Shown: positions 23,706 to 30,926 of the stretch, one piece after another
Layout of the letters: each line of letters starts with the position of its first letter
Numbering within the stretch: position 1 is the stretch's first letter
Origin: CALCLY01 sp900552775
GTDB lineage: Bacteria; Bacillota; Clostridia; UMGS1883; UMGS1540
Direction: 5' to 3'
NCBI GenBank assembly: GCA_937966555.1
Contig: CALCLY010000017.1
Coordinates: forward strand, 178,763 to 242,762
Length of the DNA: 64,000 nucleotides
The notes under the pieces: model-generated
What the model was told of the DNA's origin: nothing
Databases searched by the model: none
The model's input: the letters and a program-made list of their open reading frames with translations, nothing else
Program-made: the position numbers and the translations under genes

Positions 23706-24689
23706 TTAACATTTTTCATAAATTTCAGTTATATCTCTGGCGAGCTGATACAATTCTTCAACTACATAATCAGGAGATATAATCTTTGCCTGTTTGCCAA
23801 AGCTCATAATCCAGGAAAGAAAATGAGGACTGACTGCAACTTTAACATGGCAGATGAAATGGTTTTCCTCTTTTTTGACGATTGGAATGTCTGTTCCGAA
23901 TCTATCAAAAACAACGCCAACAAGTTCATTATCAAACTCGATAGAAACATCAGTTTCTTCACCACTAAACATCTGGAACATTGTCTTTGAATAGGTTGAT
24001 AAATCAAACGGTTTGTCTGAAAGAATTCTATCCTCTTCGGTAAACTCAATCATTTCCATTTTATCAACGCGGTAATGGGTGTAATTGTCGTACTTTTCTT
24101 TATATGTAATGAGGTAATAGTTCTCGTCATCCCAGGTAAGTGCGACAGGCGATTCTGTATATAAACCGCCGTCCTTACGATATACCTTTTTCTTATTCAC
24201 ATCAAGGTTGAAATACTTAAAAGTTATTTGTTTGTTAGCTGCAATAGCTTCGTGGATTTTATCCACATTGTAATAAATCTGCTCATTGACTGTCTTTACT
24301 CGATTGGTGATAAAGACCTGTCTCTGTAGTTTTTTCGCATTCTCGTGACTGGTGAGTTTTTCAATCTTTGAAATAAGCTCCATACTCTTTTTACGGGTAA
24401 TAAACTTAGATGCCTGTACGCTGTCAACTAAAAGTTTGAGTTCAGGAAGTTCAAAATCACGACTTGCTATGTAGTAATTGGTTGTGCGAGTCTTATTTGA
24501 ACAGATATCAAGGCCAAATAATTGCAGATATTCAAGGTCATCATATATACTTTTACGCTCGGCAGAAATGCCAAGCTTTGAAAGCTCGGCAATCATTTCG
24601 GACACAGTAATTGTGTGTTCCTCATCTGTCTGTTCCATCAGTATCTTAGCAAGATACATCATTTTAAGTTTCTGATGTGATAGTTTCAT
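23706..24689 (-). CDS. WYL-domain transcriptional regulator with HTH (327 aa)
   Basis: Start after GGAGGAAC. An N-terminal DeoR/HTH_11-type winged helix (KLKMMYLAKILMEQTDEEH, ITVSEMIAELSKLGISAERK, SIYDDLEYLQLFG) is followed by a WYL domain around residues 140-215 (QITFKYFNLDVNKKKVYRK, SPVALTWDDENYYLITY, YTHYRVDKMEMIEF) and a WCX domain (FGTDIPIVKKEENHFICHV). It is the most complete regulator of the three in this operon and the best candidate for binding the palindromic element seen over four island promoters. Confidence 0.9.
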   Translation of the reverse strand: MKLSHQKLKMMYLAKILMEQTDEEHTITVSEMIAELSKLGISAERKSIYDDLEYLQLFGLDICSNKTRTTNYYIASRDFELPELKLLVDSVQASKFITRKKSMELISKIEKLTSHENAKKLQRQVFITNRVKTVNEQIYYNVDKIHEAIAANKQITFKYFNLDVNKKKVYRKDGGLYTESPVALTWDDENYYLITYKEKYDNYTHYRVDKMEMIEFTEEDRILSDKPFDLSTYSKTMFQMFSGEETDVSIEFDNELVGVVFDRFGTDIPIVKKEENHFICHVKVAVSPHFLSWIMSFGKQAKIISPDYVVEELYQLARDITEIYEKC

Positions 24690-24703
24690 TTTGTTCCTCC
24701 AGT

Positions 24704-25510
24704 TTAACCCAATTCATTAGTAGGAAGCTCTGCATTCCTTTTATCTTTGATCTGAGATTGTCTATGTATAGATTTTTCATAGCATTTTCTGATCATAAAA
24801 TCTCCATTCATCAAGCGTTCATAATACATAACCTCTGCATTACGATAGAAGTGATATGCTTCGTTCCAGTCAATCTCTACTCCAATCCCTTCAAAATAAC
24901 TATCACCCATGCGAAGCATAACATCAGCACCTACAAGCGGAATAGCCTCTTCAGTCAGTGTTTCAAGACATCTTTTATATATTCTGAATGCTTCAATAGG
25001 GGTTTTATCTACATAGTATCCATTACGGTACATATCGCCGATTTTATACAGGGAATTTATGTGCCCATCAAAGGCACCAAGAGAAAAGTAATGAAATGCT
25101 TTCTTATAATCAATCTCTACATCGCGACCATAATAATAACAATATCCAAGGTTTTCTTGAGCCTGCCTGCAACCATTATCAGCTGCCAAAGTATAATATT
25201 CTACGGCTTTTTTATAATCTATTTTCCCGAATCTTCCCTTGTAATACAATGAACCCATATCACATGCTACATCATAGTTCTGTTGCTCGATCAAATAATT
25301 ATATATCGAAATCAAAAATTCAGATACACAGACAGGGAATTTTTTTGTTTGATCTGCATCATAAATATCTGTTGTCAATTCATACATCCACTCATCCACA
25401 TCTTCATAATTAGCATATTGCAACATTACATCGTAAAGTTCGGGATATTCCTCTTTGTTAAGTTTCTCCAATATGTAACCTATTTTTCTCTGTATTTCAT
25501 CGTGTGTCAT
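24704..25510 (-). CDS. Sel1-repeat protein
   Basis: Protein of 268 aa. Start at MTHDEIQRKIG (25510), next to GGAGGAAAGAT; the open frame extends upstream but overlaps the EF-hand gene. Residues ~85-250 hold Sel1-like/TPR repeats: GSLYYKGRFGKIDYKKAVEY, NLGYCYYYGRDVEIDYKKAF, KIGDMYRNGYYVDKTPIEAF and RMGDSYFEGIGVEIDWNEAY. Such solenoids are protein-interaction scaffolds. It is cotranscribed with the three WYL genes and with Thg1, so it may bridge regulator and repair proteins. Partner unknown. Confidence 0.85.
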   Translation of the reverse strand: MTHDEIQRKIGYILEKLNKEEYPELYDVMLQYANYEDVDEWMYELTTDIYDADQTKKFPVCVSEFLISIYNYLIEQQNYDVACDMGSLYYKGRFGKIDYKKAVEYYTLAADNGCRQAQENLGYCYYYGRDVEIDYKKAFHYFSLGAFDGHINSLYKIGDMYRNGYYVDKTPIEAFRIYKRCLETLTEEAIPLVGADVMLRMGDSYFEGIGVEIDWNEAYHFYRNAEVMYYERLMNGDFMIRKCYEKSIHRQSQIKDKRNAELPTNELG

Positions 25511-25535
25511 TTTTATCTTTCCTCCAATATCAATT

Positions 25536-25700
25536 TTATTCTTCATCAAAGAATTCATCATATTCCTCAAAGTCATCATCTGAATCAAACAAATCATCAT
25601 TGTCGTCTTCATCTTCCATGCAAGCCTTGAAAATATTATATTCCAAAAACATATCCTGTGCGTCTAATTTACCATTTCTATTCCAATCAAAAAATGCCAT
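25536..25700 (-). CDS. 54-aa acidic protein with one EF-hand/dockerin-like Ca loop
   Basis: ATG at 25698-25700 follows GGAGGAG with good spacing. Residues 5-16, DWNRNGKLDAQD, fit the calcium loop consensus D-x-[DN]-x-[DN]-G-x-[ILV]-x-x-x-[DE] exactly. The C-terminal half is a run of Asp/Glu (ending DDFEEYDEFFDEE). It lies between the small membrane protein and the Sel1 gene in the WYL/Thg1 operon, 25 nt before the Sel1 start. The strong ribosome site and correct frame make it a real gene. Role unknown; a calcium- or charge-dependent switch, or a DNA/RNA mimic, are possibilities. Confidence 0.7.
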   Translation of the reverse strand: MAFFDWNRNGKLDAQDMFLEYNIFKACMEDEDDNDDLFDSDDDFEEYDEFFDEE

Positions 25701-25718
25701 AATTTTCTCCTCCAAACA

Positions 25719-25817
25719 TTATAGTTCAGTAATAATTTCAAACATAATCGCAATGATTATAATCCAAAACAAACACCCGCACCCACAGCCATTTTTTCTT
25801 TTCTTGTTGACAGCCAT
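25719..25817 (-). CDS. 32-aa Cys-rich single-pass membrane peptide
   Basis: ATG at 25815-25817, two nt after the SWIM gene stop, with GGGGAT just upstream as ribosome site. The sequence has a basic head (MAVNKKRKNG), a CGCGC cluster, then a hydrophobic helix (LFWIIIIAIMFEII). Length and composition suit a small membrane-anchored or membrane-disrupting peptide. No homology is recognised. Confidence 0.5.
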   Translation of the reverse strand: MAVNKKRKNGCGCGCLFWIIIIAIMFEIITEL

Positions 25818-25819
25818 TA

Positions 25820-26638
25820 TTACATCCCCAGACTGATTTTGCCTAATACTTTTTTGTTCATAACCGTATTCATAAACACGCCCTTGCTGATGATTGCAAA
25901 GTAGCCATTGTATTCGTCTTCATAGTTTTCGGTTATGAGTTCAAGTGATTCTTTAAGTTGAAGCATTGTAGCAAATTCATGCTTACAAGCACCGCTGCAG
26001 AAACAAGAGCATTTGAGGTTTGAGATTTCGCCATCTGTGTAATCAAATTCGATTTCGTAGTTTTCACTGCCTTCTACAATGGCGTGACCACGAGTGCCAT
26101 CTATCTCAACAAAACCAACTCTGTTTTCAATATAATAATCGTGTCCACGATCAGCTGCGTCGTGAGAAATCTTCATCTTTGACAGATCATCAAGTGGGAA
26201 TCTGTTAGTATCATCATTACCGCTTACATAGTCCTCATCGTTTTCAGGCGCCTTGAACCAGGTAAGTACCTTTGAAAAAGGAATTGCTTTTCTATCAAAG
26301 CTTACGATATGCGAACCCGCAAGATAAAAGTCACCCTTAACATTGGTATCAATCACAGCGATAACCTTCTTGTAATCAGAAAGTTTAATCTTGAAGGAAT
26401 AATTAACTTCTGTAACCTGTCCGCGATAACCTTCAAGCTTACCTTCCACATAAACAAAGTCGCCAACCTTCAAATCAAAGCTGTCGTTGTAATATGCCCA
26501 GCCCATACCTCTGTGAGGGAAGTATACCTGAACAATAGATTTCTTGGGTTCTATAACGCCCTTGCAGACTTCCATTGGTTCATTGGTTTCAGGTTCTTTG
26601 TTTATTCTCGTATTAAAGCCGATAGGATATTTTTTCAT
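25820..26638 (-). CDS. SWIM zinc-finger protein
   Basis: Protein of 272 aa, start MKKYPIGFN after GGGAGG. The N-terminal ~100 residues are beta-rich (KKSIVQVYFPHRGMGWAYY, LKVGDFVYVEGKLEGYRGQ), OB-like. A SWIM finger is at residues ~215-235: LKCSCFCSGACKHEFATML, with the CxC...CxH ligands. SWIM domains bind nucleic acid or proteins. It is the first gene of the operon that also holds the three WYL genes, kinase and Thg1, and its promoter has the island operator. Confidence 0.82.
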   Translation of the reverse strand: MKKYPIGFNTRINKEPETNEPMEVCKGVIEPKKSIVQVYFPHRGMGWAYYNDSFDLKVGDFVYVEGKLEGYRGQVTEVNYSFKIKLSDYKKVIAVIDTNVKGDFYLAGSHIVSFDRKAIPFSKVLTWFKAPENDEDYVSGNDDTNRFPLDDLSKMKISHDAADRGHDYYIENRVGFVEIDGTRGHAIVEGSENYEIEFDYTDGEISNLKCSCFCSGACKHEFATMLQLKESLELITENYEDEYNGYFAIISKGVFMNTVMNKKVLGKISLGM

Positions 26639-26682
26639 ATTGTTTTAACCTCCCAAAAAGATTTATTCTTTTCTTTATACTC

Positions 26683-26720
26683 ATTCTAACAAATTGAGTG
26701 GGTGTTAAAACGGACAGTGC
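26683..26720 (-). promoter_or_regulatory. SWIM/WYL/Thg1 operon promoter with island operator
   Basis: Minus strand: the 24-nt element at 26697-26720 is identical to that before the exonuclease gene. It covers the -35 position (TTTTAA, 26705-26710), with 16 nt to TAGAAT (26683-26688). Confidence 0.75.
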
Positions 26721-26822
26721 TTAATCAAAGTATAACATAGTTTTTCAATTAAATCAATAGTTCAAACATAGTTCGCGCATATCTCAAAAATCCAATACAG
26801 ATGTAACAATAACGAAACAGTA

Positions 26823-26872
26823 AAAAATCCCGAAAGCCTTATTTTAAGCGGTTTTTGGGATTTTTTATTATA
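26823..26872. terminator. Bidirectional terminator at the right edge of the island
   Basis: AAAAAATCCCGAAAGCC and GGTTTTTGGGATTTTTT form a long stem around a TTATTTTAAGC loop, with T-runs on either strand. Confidence 0.75.
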
Positions 26873-26931
26873 CATTTTCTATTCGGTTGTTACAGAGAGA
26901 TTTTGAATTGTGTAAAATCCTTGAAAGGCGC

Positions 26932-26982
26932 AATATTACGCCACTTCTATATAAAAAGTTTCTGTCTTGTTACAACCGTATG
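26932..26982. repeat. 51-bp direct repeat, right boundary of the island
   Basis: Identical to 6888-6938. Its right end falls inside the spoIIID fragment, exactly where similarity to SpoIIID stops, so the repeat marks a recombination joint. No integrase or transposase is encoded within the island. Confidence 0.85.
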
Positions 26983-27093
26983 TACCGTCGATTTGGAAAT
27001 ACAGAACACAGCCGCCGCCTGCCTGACGGTACATCGTTTCTCGGCTATATATTCGGCAATTCTAACGGTTCTTTCCTCAATCTCGCCTCTCAT
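26947..27093 (-). pseudogene. spoIIID: Truncated SpoIIID sporulation regulator
   Basis: A 48-codon frame starting MRGEIEERTVRIAEYIAE and continuing TVRQAAAVF-ISKSTVH matches the N-terminal half of SpoIIID, including the HTH ending SKSTVH. After this the sequence changes to TVVTRQKLFI and stops inside the 51-bp direct repeat. The normal protein is about 85-90 aa, so the basic C-terminal half is missing. An intact copy elsewhere would be expected if the organism sporulates. Confidence 0.8.
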
Positions 27094-27221
27094 TCATACC
27101 ACTCCCATATAATTGTCACTGTTAAATTATATGTTGTGAAATTTTATTTTAGTATTCTTTTAATTTTTTCAAATACTGTTTAAAAAAACAAAGCAAAAAA
27201 TCATCATTTCTTTGTTTTGCT

Positions 27222-27584
27222 TTACAATAATGCACCGTAAGGCTTTGCGGTTTCTCTGTTTCGGTATTCATGTTTTTCGTAATACCCTATCAGTTTTCCG
27301 GCATCATCACGCAGCGCCACCATATAAACATCTTTATTTTCCTTTTCATTGTAATACGTAAATACAATATTATTATCCGAGCTCTTCTTAAACCACGAAA
27401 GCACTTTGTCTATCATCTCGTTTGACTTTGCATTATGACAATTCTTTAAGTTTCTTCCCGTAAGATCTCTGTGATAACGCTTTACGGCAGATGAATTCAT
27501 ATATACGATAACCGATTCTGTATCACACACAACGATGGCTGCTGTATCTTGATCTACTATGCTTTTAAATAATTTATTTAACAC
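27222..27584 (-). CDS. Small PAS-domain protein
   Basis: Protein of 120 aa with a GTG start after GGAAGGAAG. It is nearly all one PAS fold: IVDQDTAAIVVCDTESVIV, YMNSSAVKRYHRDLTGRNLK, CHNAKSNEMIDKVLSWF, NIVFTYYNEKENKDVYMVAL and GKLIGYYEKHE. The HNAKS segment resembles CxPxCH-less heme-type or aromatic-ligand PAS proteins of Clostridia. There is no output domain, so it would act by binding a partner or as a stand-alone sensor. Confidence 0.75.
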   Translation of the reverse strand: MLNKLFKSIVDQDTAAIVVCDTESVIVYMNSSAVKRYHRDLTGRNLKNCHNAKSNEMIDKVLSWFKKSSDNNIVFTYYNEKENKDVYMVALRDDAGKLIGYYEKHEYRNRETAKPYGALL

Positions 27585-27613
27585 TTTTATCTTCCTTCCG
27601 TTTTGATCTGTTA

Positions 27614-28183
27614 TTAATAAAAAATTCTGTCTTTTAAATATTGGGCAAAACTGATTTTGCTGCGTATATCGGTAAATGAATTGTCTTCGTACATAATCTG
27701 CAAATCGATCAGCCTCTTATCCGCCCTTGATATCAGCTGATTATGTTTAAAGGTTCTTGCCGGTATTTCAAACAAGTAAAGCTCACGGTGCGTCCAATCA
27801 TTAAGAATCAAGAACCACTCGCTGTCCAGCACTTTAAACTGCGGATTTGCCCAATAATTTGATGACGCCTTATTCTTTGACGAAAAAGTAACATTGCCTC
27901 CGATTGATACTCCGTTTTTTTTAAATAGCCCTACCGCTTTATTCTTTGTCATTTTAAACGCCCGGCAATCTTTACCCTGCGAAACTGATATTTTGTTTTT
28001 TTCCTCATTACATCCTAACGAATTTATACGGCTGTTTGCAAACAAGAAAGAAGCATTGCCGTCACGTACAACACGTTTTAACATCACTCTGACAGCGGTT
28101 CCGATATCCAGTCCTGTTTCATCCAAAACTTCTTCCGCATTACAAAGTAATGTTTCATCCACATTAAACTCAATCTTCTTCAT
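27614..28183 (-). CDS. RelB/DinJ-like antitoxin N-terminus fused to unknown C-terminal domain
   Basis: Protein of 189 aa; start MKKIEFNVDETLL (28183) after AGGAGG. Residues 1-50 (DETLLCNAEEVLDETGLDIG, TAVRVMLKRVVRDG) are a RelB/DinJ-type ribbon-helix-helix head. The remaining ~140 residues (WANPQFKVLDSEWFLILND, RELYLFEIPARTF) are not a known toxin that I recognise but look like a small enzyme or binding domain found after such heads in Clostridia. Its promoter region contains an AAACATATGTTT palindrome, consistent with autoregulation. Confidence 0.6.
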   Translation of the reverse strand: MKKIEFNVDETLLCNAEEVLDETGLDIGTAVRVMLKRVVRDGNASFLFANSRINSLGCNEEKNKISVSQGKDCRAFKMTKNKAVGLFKKNGVSIGGNVTFSSKNKASSNYWANPQFKVLDSEWFLILNDWTHRELYLFEIPARTFKHNQLISRADKRLIDLQIMYEDNSFTDIRSKISFAQYLKDRIFY

Positions 28184-28215
28184 TATTGCACCTCCTGTTT
28201 TTCTTTGATAAATAC

Positions 28216-28244
28216 ATTGTAGCATAAAAACATATGTTTGTCAA
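28216..28244 (-). promoter_or_regulatory. Strong sigma-A promoter of the RelB-like gene
   Basis: Minus strand TTGACA (28239-28244), 17-nt spacer, TACAAT (28216-28221). The spacer carries the palindrome ACATATGT, a likely operator. Confidence 0.8.
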
Positions 28245-28251
28245 TATGTTT

Positions 28252-28458
28252 TTATATGATTTTGCATGTTTGTTTTTTATCATATTTTGTTCTTAAGCGT
28301 CTTATATACACGGTAAGAGTATTTGTATCAACAAATTTTTCGTTGCAGTCCCAAAGTTTTGCAAGGATTGTTTCACCGGATAAAATAATATTTTTGTTTT
28401 CCTTCCCGTGCGTATCAAAATTTTTATCCGAATTGGTTCGAAAGAGATACCCTCCCAC
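28252..28458 (-). pseudogene. C-terminal fragment of an OmpR/VanR-type response regulator
   Basis: The frame reads NIILSGETILAKLWDCNEKF then VDTNTLTVYIRRLRTKY, the recognition-helix end of a winged-helix response regulator. The receiver domain and kinase are missing, and the N-terminal part of the frame shows no similarity. A decayed two-component system. Confidence 0.6.
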
Positions 28459-28478
28459 TCAATGCTGTGGTCTATAAT

Positions 28479-28658
28479 CTAAACATCGCCGCAAATGTGC
28501 AGCAGCCCCCTCCCGCTCAACACGATATGCATTTTATATACGGCTTCGCTCCTTAATTTTTTGTATTTCTGAGCTTTTGTTTCATAAACAAAATTTAAAA
28601 TATTAATATCATTGACATCATTGTCATTAGATAAAATTTTGCATATATTATCCTTCAC
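28479..28658 (-). pseudogene. N-terminal fragment of an AraC-type regulator
   Basis: GTG start at 28658 after GAGAGGG; 59 codons ending YKMHIVLSGRGLLHICGDV then TAG. The segment is the cupin-like start of AraC regulators (compare VMSGRGQLNHGKATFE in the intact AraC protein at 52446). It is divergent from the oxidoreductase gene, which it probably once controlled. Confidence 0.6.
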
Positions 28659-28770
28659 AGTATTTCACCCTCTCTGTGTCCATGTTTTTTTATTATAATT
28701 AAAAATATAACTACTGTCAACAACATATGTAACTTTTTTATATATTTACATAGAATTTTTACATTTACTT

Positions 28771-28805
28771 TAATATGTTGACGTGATATAATCAAGTTAA
28801 CATAT
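28771..28805 (+). promoter_or_regulatory. Promoter/operator of the oxidoreductase gene
   Basis: TATAAT lies within a pair of inverted arms AATATGTT and AACATATT. A weak -35 TTTACT is 17 nt upstream of the TATAAT. Overlap with the -10 suggests repression by a dimeric regulator. Confidence 0.5.
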
Positions 28806-28828
28806 TGTAAGAAAGGAATTATATATTG

Positions 28829-30130
28829 ATGAAAAAAATAAAAGTCGGTGTCCTTGGAGGTTATCGCGGAACAAGTATGATCAATTATTGCAAGATTGCG
28901 GACAATGCAGATATTGTAGCCATTTGTGACAACAATAAAGATGTTCTGAACGAACAAAAGAAACATTGTAAAGATTATAATATAGCATTTTACGATAATT
29001 TTAAAGACTTTTTGTGCCACGAGACAGATGCCGTGGTTCTTGCCAACTACGCAAATGAACATGCGCCGTTTGCCGTTGCTGCAATGCGCGCCGGAAAACA
29101 TGTCTTTTCCGAAGTTCTGCCTGTTCAAACAATGAAAGAAGCTGTTGAATTGATTGAAACCGCGGAAGAAACAGGAATGATTTATGCTTACGGTGAAAAT
29201 TATTGTTATATGCCGGCAACGTATGAAATGAAAAGACTTTACAAACTAAATAAAATAGGTGAATTTGAATATGGAGAATGTGAATATATACATAATTGCG
29301 AACCTATTTGGGCTGATATAACATACGGAAATAAAAATCACTGGCGAAACAATATGTATTCCACGTTCTACTGCACTCATTCATTAGGTCCCCTAATACA
29401 TGCCACTTCCCTCCGTCCTGTTAAAGTAACAGGCTTTGAAAGCACTATGACAGAACGAAAGCTTCGAAACGGTGCAAAGGGCGGTCTTTTCGGAATAGAA
29501 ATAGTGACATTGGAAAACGGCGGCATTATAAAAAGTATTCACGGAGATTTATATAAAAACTCAGTTTGGTATTCTATGTACGGAAGCAAGGGAAGAATGG
29601 AATGCCCGAGAGAAGATGCCGAGGCGGAACATATTTCACGCATATATGTCAATTGCGATGATTTTTCGGGCGAATATAAAGAACGTCCTATAGAAAACTA
29701 CAAACCGGTGCGTGAGCACGACAGTAAATGCAACAACTTTGGTCATGGCGGTTCAGATTATTATGTTATGTATAATTTCATTGAAAAAATACTCGGACAT
29801 GATGCCGATATCATTGATGTATATGAGGCAATGGATATGTTCTTGCCGGGCATGTTTGCTTATCGTTCAATATTAAACGGCGGAAAATCAATGGATATTC
29901 CGAATTTAAGAAATAAATCCGAGCGAAATGTCTATAGAAACGACACCGCTTGCACAGATGTAAACATCGCCAATAATATGCTTCTTCCAACATGTGTTAG
30001 CGGCACGCCGAATATTGATGATAGCATTTACAATGCCATAAAACAAAAATGGATTAAAAATCAAAGATCAGACGACGGATACAGAACACGGGCATTTAAT
30101 CAAAATTCAAAAGAAAATGATAACCTATGA
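28829..30130 (+). CDS. Gfo/Idh/MocA-family NAD(P)-dependent oxidoreductase
   Basis: Protein of 433 aa; the ATG at 28829 is preferred over an adjacent TTG, after GAAAGGAA. The Rossmann fold opens KKIKVGVLGGYRGTSMINY (GxxGxxx variant), followed by DIVAICDNNKDVL, AVVLANYANEHAPFAVAAM and AGKHVFSEVLPVQTMKEAVE, where the family EKP motif is SEV-P. The C-terminal half is the GFO/IDH alpha-beta domain. These enzymes oxidise or epimerise sugars and uronates. Length is a little above the family norm (350-400). The divergent AraC fragment suggests that sugar-responsive control has been lost. Confidence 0.85.
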   Translation: MKKIKVGVLGGYRGTSMINYCKIADNADIVAICDNNKDVLNEQKKHCKDYNIAFYDNFKDFLCHETDAVVLANYANEHAPFAVAAMRAGKHVFSEVLPVQTMKEAVELIETAEETGMIYAYGENYCYMPATYEMKRLYKLNKIGEFEYGECEYIHNCEPIWADITYGNKNHWRNNMYSTFYCTHSLGPLIHATSLRPVKVTGFESTMTERKLRNGAKGGLFGIEIVTLENGGIIKSIHGDLYKNSVWYSMYGSKGRMECPREDAEAEHISRIYVNCDDFSGEYKERPIENYKPVREHDSKCNNFGHGGSDYYVMYNFIEKILGHDADIIDVYEAMDMFLPGMFAYRSILNGGKSMDIPNLRNKSERNVYRNDTACTDVNIANNMLLPTCVSGTPNIDDSIYNAIKQKWIKNQRSDDGYRTRAFNQNSKENDNL

Positions 30131-30166
30131 CACACGTATTACTTTCAGTCGCCTCATATCGGTGAG

Positions 30167-30369
30167 AGTGTGAAAAAAAGTCAGTAAACAGCCAGAGAAG
30201 CGTATTTCCGACCGATACCACACTTTTGAAGGCACTGTATTTAGCGACATTTGAGGCAACAAAGAAATGGACAATGCCGCTCAGAAACTGGGGTAAAGTT
30301 TACGGAGAGTTGTCGATTAAGTATGACGGGGCTTTTTTAGCACAAATTTCCCACCATGTACAAGGGTAA
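30167..30369 (+). pseudogene. C-terminal remnant of an IS256/mutator-type transposase
   Basis: In frame from 30206: VFPTDTTLLKALYLATFEAT then KKWTMPLRNWGKVYGELSI, the highly conserved end of mutator-type transposases. Upstream codons EKKSVNSQRS fit too; no start or catalytic DDE region is left. Confidence 0.8.
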
Positions 30370-30420
30370 AATTTACGGTCTCTTGCGAGACCGCCCTTGA
30401 CATGGCGTAAAATCCGTGCT
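30339..30420. repeat. Nested inverted repeat at the IS256-like remnant end
   Basis: Three concentric stems: AGCAC/GTGCT (outer), CCATGTACAAGGG/CCCTTGACATGG (middle, one bulge) and GGTCTC/GAGACC (inner, loop TTGC). It overlaps the transposase stop and probably contains the element's terminal inverted repeat. Confidence 0.65.
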
Positions 30421-30444
30421 ATATTACAACTAAGGCAGGAAAGC

Positions 30445-30738
30445 CTAAACAGATCCTAATCGCTCATATTCTTTTAATGCATGCTCTTTTTGTTCTTTTG
30501 TGTACATATATATTTTACTCCTTCCAGAGTCCAAGAATATGTCCGCACCCCCTCTTTCGCAAAGCTCTTTTTTGTATTCAATAACAACCGATTTATCAAT
30601 ATTCCTGTCTTGTAACCATTCTCGAAAAAAACGAATATTACGCATATATTTTTCTATCGTGTTGCCACTCCGTTCTTCTTCATATAAATACATTTCAAAT
30701 TCCGTTATAAGCTCATTTGTTATTTTTCTCTCTTGCAT
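30445..30738 (-). pseudogene. Truncated tyrosine-recombinase head joined to an IS3-type OrfA start
   Basis: Start MQERKITNELI (30738) after AAAGG. Residues 5-60 (FEMYLYEEERSGNTIEKYM, RNIRFFREWLQ) are the SAM-like core-binding domain of a phage-type integrase, with no catalytic domain. The last ~20 residues (YTKEQKEHALKEYERLGSV) match the N-terminus of IS3-like OrfA transposases. It is a chimera of two decayed mobile elements. Confidence 0.7.
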
Positions 30739-30888
30739 TTTTATCACAACCTTTCAGAAATATATTTTATCATACATTCAAAAATATACTAAAAAGGCAT
30801 AATAAAATTAGAATTTACATAGTGTATGTTACTTTCAGGCAACAAAAAAAGAGCAACCGTACTGCTGTTCAAAATTGCTGCATAAATA

Positions 30889-30917
30889 AACCCCGCTTTT
30901 TGAAAAACGGGGTTTTG
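30889..30917 (-). terminator. Rho-independent terminator
   Basis: Minus strand AAACCCCG-TTTTTC-AAAAAG-CGGGGTTT followed by ATTT, downstream of the SLH remnant; it may end the whole surface operon. Confidence 0.75.
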
Positions 30918-30926
30918 TTCTTTAAT

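Noticed and set aside
6888..26982. Island as an intact conjugative or phage element
   Set aside because: No integrase, relaxase, capsid or conjugation genes occur between the 51-bp repeats.
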